Shown one piece after another: positions 24,345 through 34,856 of a stretch of 64,000 bases of DNA (within the stretch, counting starts at the first letter, position 1; every line of letters begins with the position of its first letter). The stretch is from the NCBI GenBank assembly GCA_911728435.2, contig OU452201.1:9362001-9426000 (forward strand). Direction: 5' to 3'. Origin of the DNA: Apoderus coryli (taxonomy: Eukaryota > Arthropoda > Insecta > Coleoptera > Attelabidae). The position numbers and the translations under genes are program-made. The notes beneath the pieces were generated by a model. The model made no database searches and was not told where the DNA came from. It saw only the letters and a program-made list of their open reading frames with translations.

Positions 24345-24441
24345 CATGAAATGACATATATTTCCTACGAGTATGGTCGTTTGCAGCATGAGCCGCAGGC
24401 GAGTGCTGCAAATCATACGAGTAGGAAATGGTCATTTCATG
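24345..24441. repeat. ~97-bp fold-back
   Basis: CATGAAATGAC at the left pairs with GTCATTTCATG at the right. Inside them TTCCTACgAGTATG pairs with CATACGAGTAGGAA, and TTTGCAGCA pairs with TGCTGCAAA. A few unpaired bases remain. A damaged copy is at 6268. It borders the repeat copy starting at 24459, so both may be parts of one composite element. Confidence 0.65.
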
Positions 24442-24458
24442 TGAGTTTCACACTATAC

Positions 24459-24930
24459 TTTTTCTACGACTGTTTTAATACTTTTGAATAAATTTAACAT
24501 AATTTTTAGGCAAATATTTGTTTTTCGAAACTTACCCTTGTTAGCATATAAGCCTAAATACGATAAATTAGAAGTATTAAATTGACTAGGTGGTGTTAAA
24601 CTATATTCACTATCACTGTTTATGTGTTTTGAAATTAGCGAAATACTTAATTATAATTATTATTAATTATAAATACCAAAACTGTCAATTTGGTGTTTGT
24701 ATTTTCGGCGTTGCTATGGTGATTTTTCATGCCCGCCGCTACTTTTGTCATTACAATTGATTACACAATGAAATTTTATCCGTGCGTAATAATATTTCCC
24801 ACTAGTTGCTAGGCAACTAGGGGGAAATATTATTACGCACGGATAAATGATAAACAGCATTACAATGTACTACATTGTCAAATCATGATTGAACATATAA
24901 TAAAGGCATTTAAAGACAGTCGTAGAAAAA
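24459..24930 (+). mobile_element. MITE-like repeat, copy 3, with inner palindrome
   Basis: Bounded by TTTTTCTACGACTG and CAGTCGTAGAAAAA. This is the uninterrupted version of copy 1. It carries a near-perfect palindrome at 24776-24846 (35-bp arms, two mismatches, centre at AGTTGCTAGGCAACT) that the other two copies have only as one half, so this copy gained the inverted half secondarily. Confidence 0.65.
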
Positions 24931-26520
24931 TATTGTTTGTCATTTGCACGACCGACTGCTAAAGTATTGTTAAATATTTATTTTAATTCTTTAACACCAC
25001 TCTTTGTCTAAACCCTTAACACCAAAGTTAATTGATGACAATAAAGCCTTGCTTCATTCAACAAAAAAAAGATTAACAGTTTGTAAATCTTCGCTATTAA
25101 ATACAAAGTATATAGGTTACATGCAAACGTTACTTTTGTTTATAAATAAAATGAATAAATTAGATAACAATACAATTTTTTAAGAACGTTTCTCACACAT
25201 ATTATACATTAAAATAGATATACATATAATTATTACAAAGCTTATCTCCAGCTGTTTGATATTTACCAGAAACTGTATTTTTCTAATTATACTGTCATGA
25301 ATTAGATGTGTGTTTTTTTTGGTACAAGATTTTTGTTTCTTTTTACAGTTAGTATTCCCATCTGAATTAAAAGTTGCGTATTATTTAGTTCGGATCCAAT
25401 GTCTTCAAAATAATTATACTTAATAACAATTTGTATGTACCTTTGTTAAACTTAAGACTGAACGGAATATTAAAGCTTAATGAATAAAAATGTAGTTTTA
25501 TGTTATATAGTACTTATTTGGCTGCCATTCAGCCATTGAAATATTTATTGAGTGTAAATTTTGTACATGGATTTCCCGCAGAATTTTATGGCAAGCATGA
25601 TGTAAACAATAAAAAAATCAAACTATCGACGTTTTTCATCTATAGTGTTGCAGCAGAACCAATAACCATGAATTCTGTCGATATAAAAGGGAAAAGTAGT
25701 GTTACGATCTGGACACATGGTATATTATTATATCTAAGAGAATACACATCTATGCAAAACGGCCTATCTAGATGTAAAATATATGTGAGAAATAAAGGCT
25801 ATTTTGTGGTGAATGAATATTATATTATAGGTATATATGGGATATGGTCAGAATCACTTTAGAAAATAACTATCATGGCTGTAATATTATGAGAAGTTGT
25901 AGATTGGAAAATGAAATTTACATTGAAATTGTGTGTGATTGTTGAAAAATATGTAGATTACGACTGTGTAACATCAAGTTGTATTATAACACATCATACA
26001 TATAAGCAGAGTTGGTAAAAACCAAAGACCTTAATAACACAGGAGACCACATTGTTTACGTTTTCAGGGTTAGCAAACATCGTCCCTTCCTCTATTTATC
26101 CTAATACAAGCATTGCCAGACTTACAAATGTATTTGGAATATCTTTAAATTTTTGTCACAACAAATAAAAAATGAGCGATGTAAATAATTATTTGTAACT
26201 AGAATGTTAATAAAAATTTTTATTACTATACTTAGGTTATCAATTAGTTCATTTTAAGATTAAATTGTACAAAACGGGATAATTATTTTATTTTAGGCAT
26301 TATTCTCATAGTAAAATAAAGCGCACTACGGCAACATCGTTTACAACTTTACGCTTCTTGTATGACAGAACACGGCGTTATGAATGAAATTATAATTTGC
26401 GACGTTGACGTTGAGAAACACTCATGTCATTAGCGCTTTTCATCGTTTTTTGAAGTATTTTCCTGTTTTGCGATATTCTTGTGCGTGTTTTTTTAAACTT
26501 TAAATATTTATTGAATAACT
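24931..26520. other. non-coding stretch upstream of the THAP gene
   Basis: No element boundary is recognised. It includes a 120-codon open frame (25500-25862) described separately. The last 250 bp before 26521 are somewhat richer in CG and T-runs and would hold the THAP promoter, but I see no clear TATA box or initiator. Confidence 0.4.
25500..25862 (+). CDS. unrecognised 120-codon open frame
   Basis: I do not recognise this protein. It is mixed hydrophobic and polar, with no signal peptide, coiled coil, metal-binding cluster or repeat that I can see. The lack of intron-like flanks and the AT-rich codon use fit chance as well as a real exon. It is listed only because it is one of the longest frames not explained by a transposon. 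Confidence 0.15.
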   Translation: MLYSTYLAAIQPLKYLLSVNFVHGFPAEFYGKHDVNNKKIKLSTFFIYSVAAEPITMNSVDIKGKSSVTIWTHGILLYLREYTSMQNGLSRCKIYVRNKGYFVVNEYYIIGIYGIWSESL

Positions 26521-28000
26521 ATGGTTCGTGGTTGTGTAGTTTGTGGAAAAGTGGATAGTTTATTTCCAGATTTAACTTTTCACAGGTAAGTGTGGTTATG
26601 TTTGGAAATTTGTTTGTGTTTGGTGTTAGTTTACACAGTGGCGGGGTTTGTTTGATATGATAAATTTGTTACATTTTGAATTTTTATTTCTATTAAATTA
26701 TTAGTAACAAAAGCAAACAGATACTTTCTGAAAATAATGGTAATTGTTGGGTTCTAAAGCCCAATTAGGTGGCGGAGTTAATGTTGGTTCATTTACGCCC
26801 AACAATGTAACCGCTTAGTAATTCAAAGCAGCATTAAAGAAGTAAGTGGTAAATCTACGTAGGATATTACCTCCCTAGCTCTGGAGTATAAGGCTGATTA
26901 TAGCCTTTTTACATTAGGTACTTATATTGTATTTTTTAAATTAGGTTTCCTTAGGAACCGGAAAAACGAAAACTCTGGTTTTCTTTAGTTGGCATTGCTA
27001 AAGGACCACTTTTGCCAAAAAATCCATGGTTATGCTCGGACCATTTTTTCCCAGAGGATCTGGCAACGAAATCTAAGGGAGCAAGATTCGTTAGAAAGGG
27101 TGCAAATCCTCGACGGTGTGAAGGTGTTTTATTTTTGGATGATGCATCCACTAGGTAAAAAATATTTATTATATTATAATAATAATTTATATTCTTCTAG
27201 CTCTGACTCAACCACAGATGTTAGGTCTGTGGACTCATCTGTTTTTGGAACACCTCCAATACCGAAAGAATATCCTAAGTAAGTTCTGTTATAATTATTT
27301 TTTGGATGAAATTAAACTAGCTAAGTAAGTATGTGCATTAACCGCATTTATATCCATTTTTAGGATTGCTCAGCTATTCTTAGAAAAAACTATTATGGAG
27401 TCCACTGTTTCAACCGCTAATATGGGGTCCCTAGTCAAAAGGTATCCTTTAGAAAGGCTTTTTAATATTTTGATATATTGAATTAATACATATTTTAGGT
27501 CTGAAAGTATAATTGTTAAATCTATTCCTGGCACCTCCAGAGCCAGTTTTATTAGAAGCCAACAAGGGTTCAACCAGTTCTGTGACAGAAACTGCATCAG
27601 AAGCAGGAGAATCCCATTCTGATATAATTGAAGCCCCTGTAGCTAGTGCAAAAATTGGAAGTAAAATTACACCAACATGTTTCAGAAGCGGGTGATATAA
27701 AGGGGCTGAAGCTAAATGTTGGTATATTTGGTACATTATTCAAATTTACATTTTACCGTTATGAAATTTTGATATTTGTTCATAAAAAGCTCTTTTTTAG
27801 TATAATTGACCAGGGGCTTGATATTTTTTAGGAAAAGGCGTTATCCGGGTGATATGGATAGTAGTGACTTTTCAACCCCTACTAAGAGAAGAAAAAATAT
27901 AGGAATTTTAAAAAATAAAATAACGTGCAAAAGGAAAAGAATACACACCTTACAAAATCAAGTTAGACGACTTAAAATCCGCGTAAAATCATTAAAAGAT
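26521..28000 (+). pseudogene. THAP-domain gene, five or six exons, broken
   Basis: Exon 1 (26521-26585) encodes MVRGCVVCGKVDSLFPDLTFH, the C-x2-C half of a THAP zinc finger, and ends at a GTAAG donor. Exon 2 (26945-27154, after TTAG) carries FP-stop-EPEKRKLW..WLCSDHF, the C-x2-H half. Exons 3 (27201-27278) and 4 (27364-27441) keep phase with proper GT/AG ends. Exon 5 (from 27499) appears frameshifted within an acidic Ser/Thr-rich part. Exon 6 (27832 to about 28000) encodes a basic KRRK stretch followed by a coiled-coil-like region, usual for THAP proteins. Two lesions are evident: TAG at 26952-26954 inside the zinc finger, where Lys is common, and truncation by a LINE fragment at about 28000. 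THAP proteins bind DNA; some descend from P-element transposases. Confidence 0.7.
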
Positions 28001-28347
28001 CTATTGATAGTTTTAAGGAACAAATCACAGGTACTGTGAAGCTGGCGAAAAAATCAGAGGTGACTTTTATCATGGGCGATTTTAATGCCAAAGTAGGAAG
28101 TACACCACGAGAGGATATTACCGGTATATACGGATTAGGTACACCAAACGATAGAGGAGACCGGCTAGTTCAGTTCTGCCAGGAACATGATTTCATTGTC
28201 TCAAACACCTTTTTTAAACTTCCAAATAGAAGGCTCTATACGTGGACCTCTAGCGCCCATACCCCTGAAAGAATTATTCGCAATCAAATAGACTTCATAC
28301 TTATTAAAAAGCGATATAGAAACTGCATAAAGTCTGCAAAAACGTAA
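28000..28347 (+). mobile_element. RTE-type LINE endonuclease fragment
   Basis: Encodes VTFIMGDFNAKVG followed by YGLGTPNDRGDRLVQF, RLYTWTS and RNQIDFILIKKRYRN, the C-terminal half of an APE-like endonuclease as found in RTE/BovB-like LINEs. GDFNAKVG contains the conserved Asp-Asn pair. The fragment lacks both the start of the endonuclease and the reverse transcriptase, and ends near 28347 without a recognisable 3' tail. It directly follows the coiled-coil exon of the THAP gene, so it interrupts that gene. The join lies between about 27995 and 28030. Confidence 0.75.
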
Positions 28348-28770
28348 TTAATTTGTATGTTCATAGTAGATAATTATTATTTATTATCATTGTGTTTAAT
28401 TTAATATATATAGCTAAAAATAAACTATTGAGAATAATGTGCCTTTTTTTATTTCCTGACTTCCGATTTGTAATGCATAAAATGATTTTAAAATTAGATT
28501 ATCTTCAAATTATACATAAATATATTAATTTAAGTATCGTTTTTTCGATATACGAAATGAAGGTTTTTCAGCTATATCAAGAAATACCTACTACAAAGAA
28601 AGATTAACAGACTTTCTTAGCGAATACCTTATACATATTAGGTAATATTTAAATTATTTTACTGAAAAACTCATTCCAATTAAATATCGACTAAATTTCA
28701 GTTTCAAAATAAGTTGAATAGCGGTTAAATTCTCGGCACGTTGGCTTTTTAATGTATGCTATTAATTATA
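28348..28770. other. non-coding stretch, nothing recognised
   Basis: AT-rich. I looked for a continuation of the THAP gene beyond the LINE fragment and could not recognise one. Confidence 0.4.
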
Positions 28771-30858
28771 CAGGGTGGTCCAACGAAAAGTTTGCACCTA
28801 GCTTTTCTCTTTTTTTTGTAGTCGAATGCGAAAATGCTCGGACACGTCGATTTTGCTTTTGAGGGGGACACATTTTAAACATATTTTTCGATCTGCGCCT
28901 TTAACCCCCTAGCGGGGGTGAGTAACAACCCTAAAATTTTAAATGGAAAGAGGGGTCTAATGACATATCATTTGAAAGGACACAAAATTGTCTTTCTAAT
29001 GATACCCTATTTGTCGATTTTACTAAAACAGTTAATACGAAAACGACTTTAAAGACATTAAGCCGATAATTTTGGTATTAATGAGAAATACAAATAAGTT
29101 TTAATTATTGCGAGTGAAAACACCTGCAATCGTTAGTACATTCCAATGTTTGTTAGTTTTAACATTGCTTTGTAAAAAAAGTAAACAAGCTGTTAAATTG
29201 ATTTATTAAAACGTTACATTAACAAATGTTGAAAATGTGACCCATTTGATTCCATACAATAATACAGATTTTGTTCAAATCTATTTCTAACATTTTGTAG
29301 CATATCAGGTGTTATGTTTCTGCACTCTTCTGTAATGCGTTGGCGAAGATCTTCTATGGACTCGGGCTTCGTGGCAAAACATTTATTTTTTAAGTGCCCC
29401 CAAAGAAAAAAGTCTAAAGGCGATAAATCCGGTGACCTGGCAGGCCATTCAATTGGGCCCCTCCTTCCAATCCACCGTCCAGGGAACCGGTCATCTAAGA
29501 ACTGTCTTACAGGAGCCACATAGTGCGGAGGTGCTCCATCTTGCTGGAAATAAAGCCGATCAGCAGTATGATTTTGGTCATCTTCTATTATTTGTGTTAT
29601 TAAAGGATCAATTGTGTCTTCAAGCATGTTTAGGTACACTTCACCAGTTAAATTTCCAGGAATAAAAAGTGGTCCTATAATATGATTTCCTAATATGCCA
29701 CACCAGACGTTTATTTTTTGAGGATACTGGGTATGAACCTCACGGAATAAATGTGGGTTACTGTCATCCCAGTAACGGCAATTGTGCCTATTTACAGCTC
29801 CATTCAAATAAAATGTGCATTCGTCGGAAAAACAAATGTTAAATAATAATTGCGGATCTTCAATTAAACGCTGGCTCATTGCTTCACAAAATTGCAGCCT
29901 TCTATCAGGATCATCCTCATTTAGTTCCTGTATTAATTTGATTTTGTACGGATGAAATTTGTACGCTTTTAAAATTCGTATTCTGGACGAACGGGAGACA
30001 CCTGAGGCTTCAGCTAGTTGACGGGTACTTTGACTATGATCCATTTCAACATGCCCTAAAACAGCGACTTCCACAGCTTCATTTCTGATCGGTTTCTGCG
30101 GCTGGTGTTTTACATTACAGACAGATCCGGTATCTACAAACTTTTTAACTAACTTGCCAACGTACACATCATTCACATTTTTATCGGGATGTCTCTCATT
30201 AAATAAGCGAGCCGTAAGTCTAGCACTACTATTATTTTGAAAATAAAGTTTAACAATTTCAACTCGTTCTAGAATGGAATAAATCATTTTGTACGGTAAA
30301 AGTAAAATAACTTGAGAAGCAACCAAACTGAATCAATGAAAAGACTAAAATAAACGGTGTAAATTCTTTTCCTACACGTATCTGCAGTTTTTATTTCAAC
30401 AAAAAACGCAAACGATTAGTGAGGAATTTAGTTCTGATAAATAAGATAGTGTTTTTGAAATCCCGTTTTTCTTCAAAGTAAATAATTTAGAAATGATTGT
30501 AGTTGTTTTCAGTCGTAATAATTAAAACTTATTTGTATTTCTCATTAATACCAAAATTATCGGCTTAATGTCTTTAAAGTCGTTTTCGTATTAACTGTTT
30601 TAGTAAAATTCGACAAATAGGGTATCATTAGAAAGACAATTTTGTGTCCTTTCAAATGATATGTCATTAGACCCCTCTTTCCATTTAAAATTTTAGGGTT
30701 GTTACTCACCCCCGCTAGGGGGTTAAAGGCGCAGATCGAAAAATAAATAAATAAAATGTGTCCCCCTCAAAAGCAAAATCGACGTGTCCGAGCATTTTCG
30801 CATTCGACTACAAAAAAAAGAGAAAAGCTAGGTGCAAACTTTTCGTTGGACCACCCTG
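28771..30858 (-). mobile_element. complete DD41D transposon with long TIRs
   Basis: TA dinucleotides (28769-28770, 30859-30860) flank CAGGGTGGTCCAACGAAAAG and its exact complement. The TIRs are about 345 bp (28771 to about 29117; about 30517 to 30858) and nearly identical. The right one carries a small AAATAAATAAATAAA expansion near 30743. A single long reading frame fills the centre on the minus strand. Everything an autonomous element needs appears present. Confidence 0.9.
29214..30287 (-). CDS. DD41D transposase, apparently intact
   Basis: A 357-residue protein if it starts at MIYSILERVEIVKLYF (30287). An upstream in-frame ATG at 30326 adds 13 mostly hydrophobic residues and is less likely. 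The N-terminal ~110 residues hold two helix-turn-helix segments (around LTARLFNERHP and STRQLAEASGVSRSS) that would bind the TIRs. The catalytic DDE/D domain has Asp155 in FSDECTFY, Asp250 in QQDGAPPHY and Asp292 in SPDLSPLDFFLWG, with 41 residues between the last two. That spacing is described for rosa/Visitor-like members of the Tc1/mariner superfamily. No stop or frameshift is seen and it is the only uninterrupted transposase here. Expected role: cut-and-paste transposition in the nucleus at TA sites. Activity is inferred, not shown. Confidence 0.88.
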   Translation of the reverse strand: MIYSILERVEIVKLYFQNNSSARLTARLFNERHPDKNVNDVYVGKLVKKFVDTGSVCNVKHQPQKPIRNEAVEVAVLGHVEMDHSQSTRQLAEASGVSRSSRIRILKAYKFHPYKIKLIQELNEDDPDRRLQFCEAMSQRLIEDPQLLFNICFSDECTFYLNGAVNRHNCRYWDDSNPHLFREVHTQYPQKINVWCGILGNHIIGPLFIPGNLTGEVYLNMLEDTIDPLITQIIEDDQNHTADRLYFQQDGAPPHYVAPVRQFLDDRFPGRWIGRRGPIEWPARSPDLSPLDFFLWGHLKNKCFATKPESIEDLRQRITEECRNITPDMLQNVRNRFEQNLYYCMESNGSHFQHLLM

Positions 30859-31080
30859 TATATTATGTATTGTATACATAGTTCAAAAGCAGTCAGCGAT
30901 CAGTACGCCACTGGCTGCAGAACGCATACCGGAGATTACAACGTTGCCAATGAGCAACTTGACGGCGACAAGGATAAGTCTTTCTCTCTCTTACACATTA
31001 CTTGTTTACAAGTAATGTTGGCTCGTGTTTGAAAGCACTTTATCAATGAAATATTTTGTCTCCTGTGTTACTAAGGTCTT
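30859..31080. other. short non-coding gap
   Basis: The stretch near 31058-31085 (CTCCTGTGTTACTAAGGTC) is nearly the reverse complement of 26020-26060. No gene is seen. Confidence 0.4.
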
Positions 31081-31302
31081 TGGTAAAAACCGTGATTTTT
31101 CTGATTTTTTTTTTAAATTTTTACAAATATTATTATTTTCAAATATTTCTAACTGCTTATAGTTCCTTTTGTTAAGGAAACAAATATTTTTAGGCAGGAA
31201 GAGTAATAGTACTAGTACCGATACGATACGAAGCAAAACTGGAGAACTTTTAACATGAACATTTAGTTCGCGTATAGTTTTTGTAAGTTTGTGCCTTTGT
31301 CA
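31081..31302 (+). mobile_element. hAT-like element, 5' part
   Basis: 31125-31280 matches the reverse complement of 5135-5281, and the first ~60 bp resemble 33280-33345. The matching element at 5 kb continues directly into hAT coding sequence, but here a foreign transposase fragment follows. This identifies it as the 5' portion of an interrupted copy. Confidence 0.45.
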
Positions 31303-31820
31303 CACACACACAATCTTGGAGGCCCCAATCATGAGTTTGAAACGTGAAACTATGCGGTTACCAAACGTTTCGAGTTGGATTTTGATCAACCATGATCTGT
31401 CCGCAAAATTTTCCATAAAGTGGGTGAACACATATCCAATTCCTGTGTACGATGGCGGATATACTGATTCGGGTACGCTACGCTCTACAGCAGCAATGAC
31501 TTCTTCGGTACCCACTGTACGACGTCTCTGTGGTTGCGTATTATCATTTAGTGTAAACCTGGTGCGAGAACGTTCCATAGTTAATCGAATTAATTGCTCT
31601 GATGGACGATTATGTTGACCGTAAAATGCAGATACGTATTTCGAACAGAACCATGATTTTCAAAATATAAATTTGCACAATTTGGAAGCGTTGTTCAAGC
31701 GTCAGTCTATTCATGTTGAAATGCTAATCCAAACTAAACATAAATCACTTGACAGCTGGCAAAATGGCCGCCAGTTAAAAAAGTGTTGCCAACTTAAAGT
31801 TCTATACCTCTATAAAAAAC
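31303..31820 (-). pseudogene. Tc1/mariner-superfamily transposase N-terminal fragment
   Basis: On the minus strand, from about 31712, the peptide MNRLTLEQRFQIVQIY is a typical transposase start. In shifting frames it is followed by TRFTLNDNTQPQRRRTVGTEE and an AVERSVPES segment, as found between the two DNA-binding helices of IS630-related transposases. At least two frameshifts are needed and the catalytic domain is absent. It sits between the two halves of a hAT-like element, so it was inserted into it. Exact borders are uncertain and no TIR was found. Confidence 0.55.
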
Positions 31821-32115
31821 ACCCTTTAATTGAAGAAAAGAGAGAGGCTCTAGACATTGTTTCCCAATATTTTGCAGACACAGGATTATTACCATTACTA
31901 ATTTAGTTGGAGCCTAAGTCGGAGTGGTGGAAATCTCAAGATGTTTCAGAATTTAAGCAAGTGCTCGCTATAATGATTCCTGCTTTGGGTGCCTGTGCAT
32001 CCTCTGCTGATATCGAAAGGCCGTTTTCTACCTATGGATTTGTGCATTTAGACAAGAAACAGACTTGGCAGTGACAAAGCAGCTATACTAGTATTCCTAT
32101 TTAATAATTTAACAC
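31821..32115 (+). pseudogene. hAT transposase C-terminal fragment
   Basis: Encodes KREALDIVSQYFADTGLLPLLI, a stop, then in a second frame SEWWKSQDVSEFKQ and PALGACASSADIERPFSTYG. The last motif (A-S-S-A-x-I-E-R-x-F-S) is the hallmark of the hAT C-terminal dimerisation region. The usual downstream helix (HSKLRNRLG-like) is replaced by LDKKQTWQ and a stop. The 4.9-kb minus-strand copy covers the first part. Confidence 0.65.
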
Positions 32116-33245
32116 TTAGGTTTATTTAAATATTTTTTTGTATTACAAAGATTTTTTTACTTTTGCTGTTCTTCTCGATTATTATAATAAAATAATGAAT
32201 TACACCATATAAAAATGCGTTTAAAAAGGTTAAATATCTCTATATAAAAGAGTGTTGATTTAAAAGAAAACTTGAATTGAAAATTAAAATAATATTTTTT
32301 GACAAACAATTTGATTATATATGGAAAAGTTTTTAGTCAACCCTTGTAAACACTTGAAGTAATAGTTTTTTTTTAATTAATGTAATTATAATCCATCTCT
32401 TAAACTCATGCAACTAAATTAAATAAAAAATACAACAAAACAGTTTCTAATAGAGTTTTTAATGCAAATAAATTTTATACAAAATCCTCTTTAACAAAAA
32501 ATAAATAAGACAAGCAGCAAATGCATGATTAATTAATCAGTAGCCATTAATCTAATACAGATGGTAATGTAATTTTTGTTATACTCTATTTTCATAACAC
32601 CATTTTACCAATTTCCTTTAAACATTTTCGAATGATTGACTTGTCAATAGCTTTTACCCAGCGGGCGATTTTCATAACACTGTTGTTGATGTTTTGTTGC
32701 TATTACGCATGTTTTCCTTTTTTAAATCTTCTTTTATTTATGCGGTCTCTCCCAATAGTCCATCTATTTGTTAGGCAATCAGTGGTTAAGTGCATGTTAT
32801 TAGTTGTTTTAAATATGCGGCTACCAGATTTAGATCAAAAGCTTTCGAAATTATTTTTTTTTTCTTAATAAACTATAATGATATGCTGTCAACTAAACTC
32901 TTCTCCTGCTATCTTCAATAAGGCAGTACTTAGCCTAATTTAAACTGGGGAGTGTTACAATGCCCTAGGCAAAATATGTTGTTAACTTGCAATTTTAATT
33001 TTCTTTTTTTCACTCATAGTATTTTAAGTGTAGCAAAGAATAAGAAAAAAGTCTTTAACGAGATTTTAATGTTATAGTATCACATTTTAATGAAGAAATT
33101 AGTACCCGATCCCTTAAATGGGTAACCATCACGGGTAATTTTATATGTTGCTATTTTTATAAAATATTTTATACTTACATAAAGTACCTAGTTATTTTCG
33201 ATAAGTTGTTGACAAGCAAACCCGCATTTATAGCATTATCCACAG
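32116..33245. other. non-coding stretch, nothing recognised
   Basis: AT-rich. Short frames around 32632-32868 are hydrophobic but show no family signal. Confidence 0.45.
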
Positions 33246-33345
33246 GGTTGATAAAAATCGATGATTTTTTTTTAAATCGTAATTTTTTTTAAATTTTTAC
33301 TAGCATTTACAAATATTATTATTTTCAAATATTTCTAACTGCTTA
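33246..33345 (+). mobile_element. hAT-like terminus relic
   Basis: CAGGGTTGATAAAAATCGATG followed by T-rich sequence and ACAAATATTATTATTTTCAAA corresponds to the 5' part of the hAT-like copy at 31081. The rest of the element is missing. Confidence 0.4.
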
Positions 33346-33474
33346 TATTTTAAACGAAATAAATTATCCATCATCAAAGTAGATTGTCAGTTTCATATAC
33401 TTAAAAGAAAACAAACAAAAACTTTCGAAGTCAACTCCACAAAATCTTTAATTTAATTATGAAAAAGGAAACTA

Positions 33475-33500
33475 GTTTCGGCTCAACAAGCCATCATCTA
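33475..33500 (-). ncRNA. hammerhead-like core (Penelope-type tail), minus strand
   Basis: The minus strand reads TAGATGA (first C replaced by A in this copy), a GGCT..AGCC stem II, CGAAAC, then downstream ATTTTGTGGAG, which recurs after the motifs at 34829 and 56297. The base change at the first core position would be expected to inactivate a ribozyme. Confidence 0.35.
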
Positions 33501-34828
33501 TGTACTATGTACAAATGTATATAAGTTCATAAGAAAAATGAAAAAAACCTTAGGCGTTGCAAATAGCTCCATCTAGCGGAGCCCCAAAAACAATTATGAT
33601 TTGAAATATTTCTTTTTCTTCATCAGCAAGGCCTCAGTTCTTAATCAAAAATTAGATTGATAAACTCGGTTATGCCAAACCAAAGTTATAGACACTATCA
33701 TAGGTAAAATTTCGTCCTTCCCTGCTGCCTTTATTTCAAGCCGCACAATAAAAAGTGATACACCAAAAAGATGCCGAATCTCAGTAGCATTGCTGTGGAA
33801 GTATTGTTTTTTTAACTTATATTGCGAAATTTTCAATAAAAATGCATTTTTCGCATTACTGTATCTATTACGTCCCGTAGCGGTATAGTTAGGGACTAAA
33901 AAACTATTTCCAGCAATTTCCCATGGTCAATTTCCCTAAAAGACTTTTTTCCCCATTGTCCTACGACTATTATTTCCTGAGATATGCTACCTGACCACCC
34001 TTAATGGAATACCCGGTATATTCCCGATCTTCCTGCCTGGATCCGTCCACGGAAATAAAAAGTACTGTTAATGTAATTCGAGATACAGTACTCATGACAT
34101 TAATATTAATAAATTTTTAAGCTGGACTAATAACAAAAATGATCAACTATATACCATTACCAAATAACTGAACAAATAATTGAACATGTAACGTTCAAAT
34201 ATCTCGTTTAAAGATATGAAGAGGTCCCGTTAGATCAACTACCTAAATATCAAAATGATAGTAATTATCATCTAAAATAAATCAATTAGCTTGGTATTTG
34301 ATTCAAAGAGTTGCTACTATACCATAATTCAATTTAAGTGTTTTTTCATCTTCATATGAAAATTACATGAAACGAATTTAAATGATTACTCTATAACATC
34401 TTTGCAAGAGGTAATTACCAATTTTAAATCGTTTTTTTTTCACTCTAATACTTTACATAGAAGGTACGTCTAACTCTGTTTAATAATATTAGAATTACAG
34501 TTAAAAATTCTATTAAACATTACAATACACTTTTTTTTCTGAACGTAAACAGATTTAAGTATCCAATTAATATTAAACAAACATATTTATAATTTTTTGA
34601 CTGAAACCGCCTTTTGTTGTTTCCTTATAAACTTATTAAAAACTCTCCACACCGCTCCTTAGGAATTTTAGTTGTAGTAAACTGTAGGTATCTATTATAT
34701 TTTATGTTAAATACTTTAAATATATCAATAACTTTGGAAACAGCTCGTTTGGTCCAGAAGATCAATGAAAATATTTAGACTCCACAAAACAGATGTTCAA
34801 AAAGTTAGTAAATATTAATACCATACAG
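33501..34828. other. non-coding stretch, nothing recognised
   Basis: AT-rich; a degraded transposon-end-like piece (GACCACCCTTAATGGAATACCC) lies near 33993. No gene. Confidence 0.4.
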
Positions 34829-34856
34829 GTTTCGAGATTTATTAATTCGTCATCAG
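34829..34856 (-). ncRNA. hammerhead-like core (Penelope-type tail), minus strand
   Basis: The minus strand reads GCTGATGACGA, an AT-rich spacer, CTCGAAACC, then CTGTATGG and, further on, TTTTGTGGAG. CUGAUGA and GAAA are exact. This is the best-preserved core of the set by sequence, although its stem II is AT-rich. Confidence 0.45.

Noticed and set aside
24273..24491. 72-codon plus-strand gene
   Set aside because: It lies across the fold-back at 24345-24441 and the start of a MITE-like repeat.
28392..28607. Continuation of the THAP gene after the LINE fragment
   Set aside because: The 71-codon frame shows no recognisable downstream THAP or P-element domain.
29314..29665. Plus-strand frames over the DD41D transposase
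   Set aside because: They are antisense shadows of the intact minus-strand transposase.
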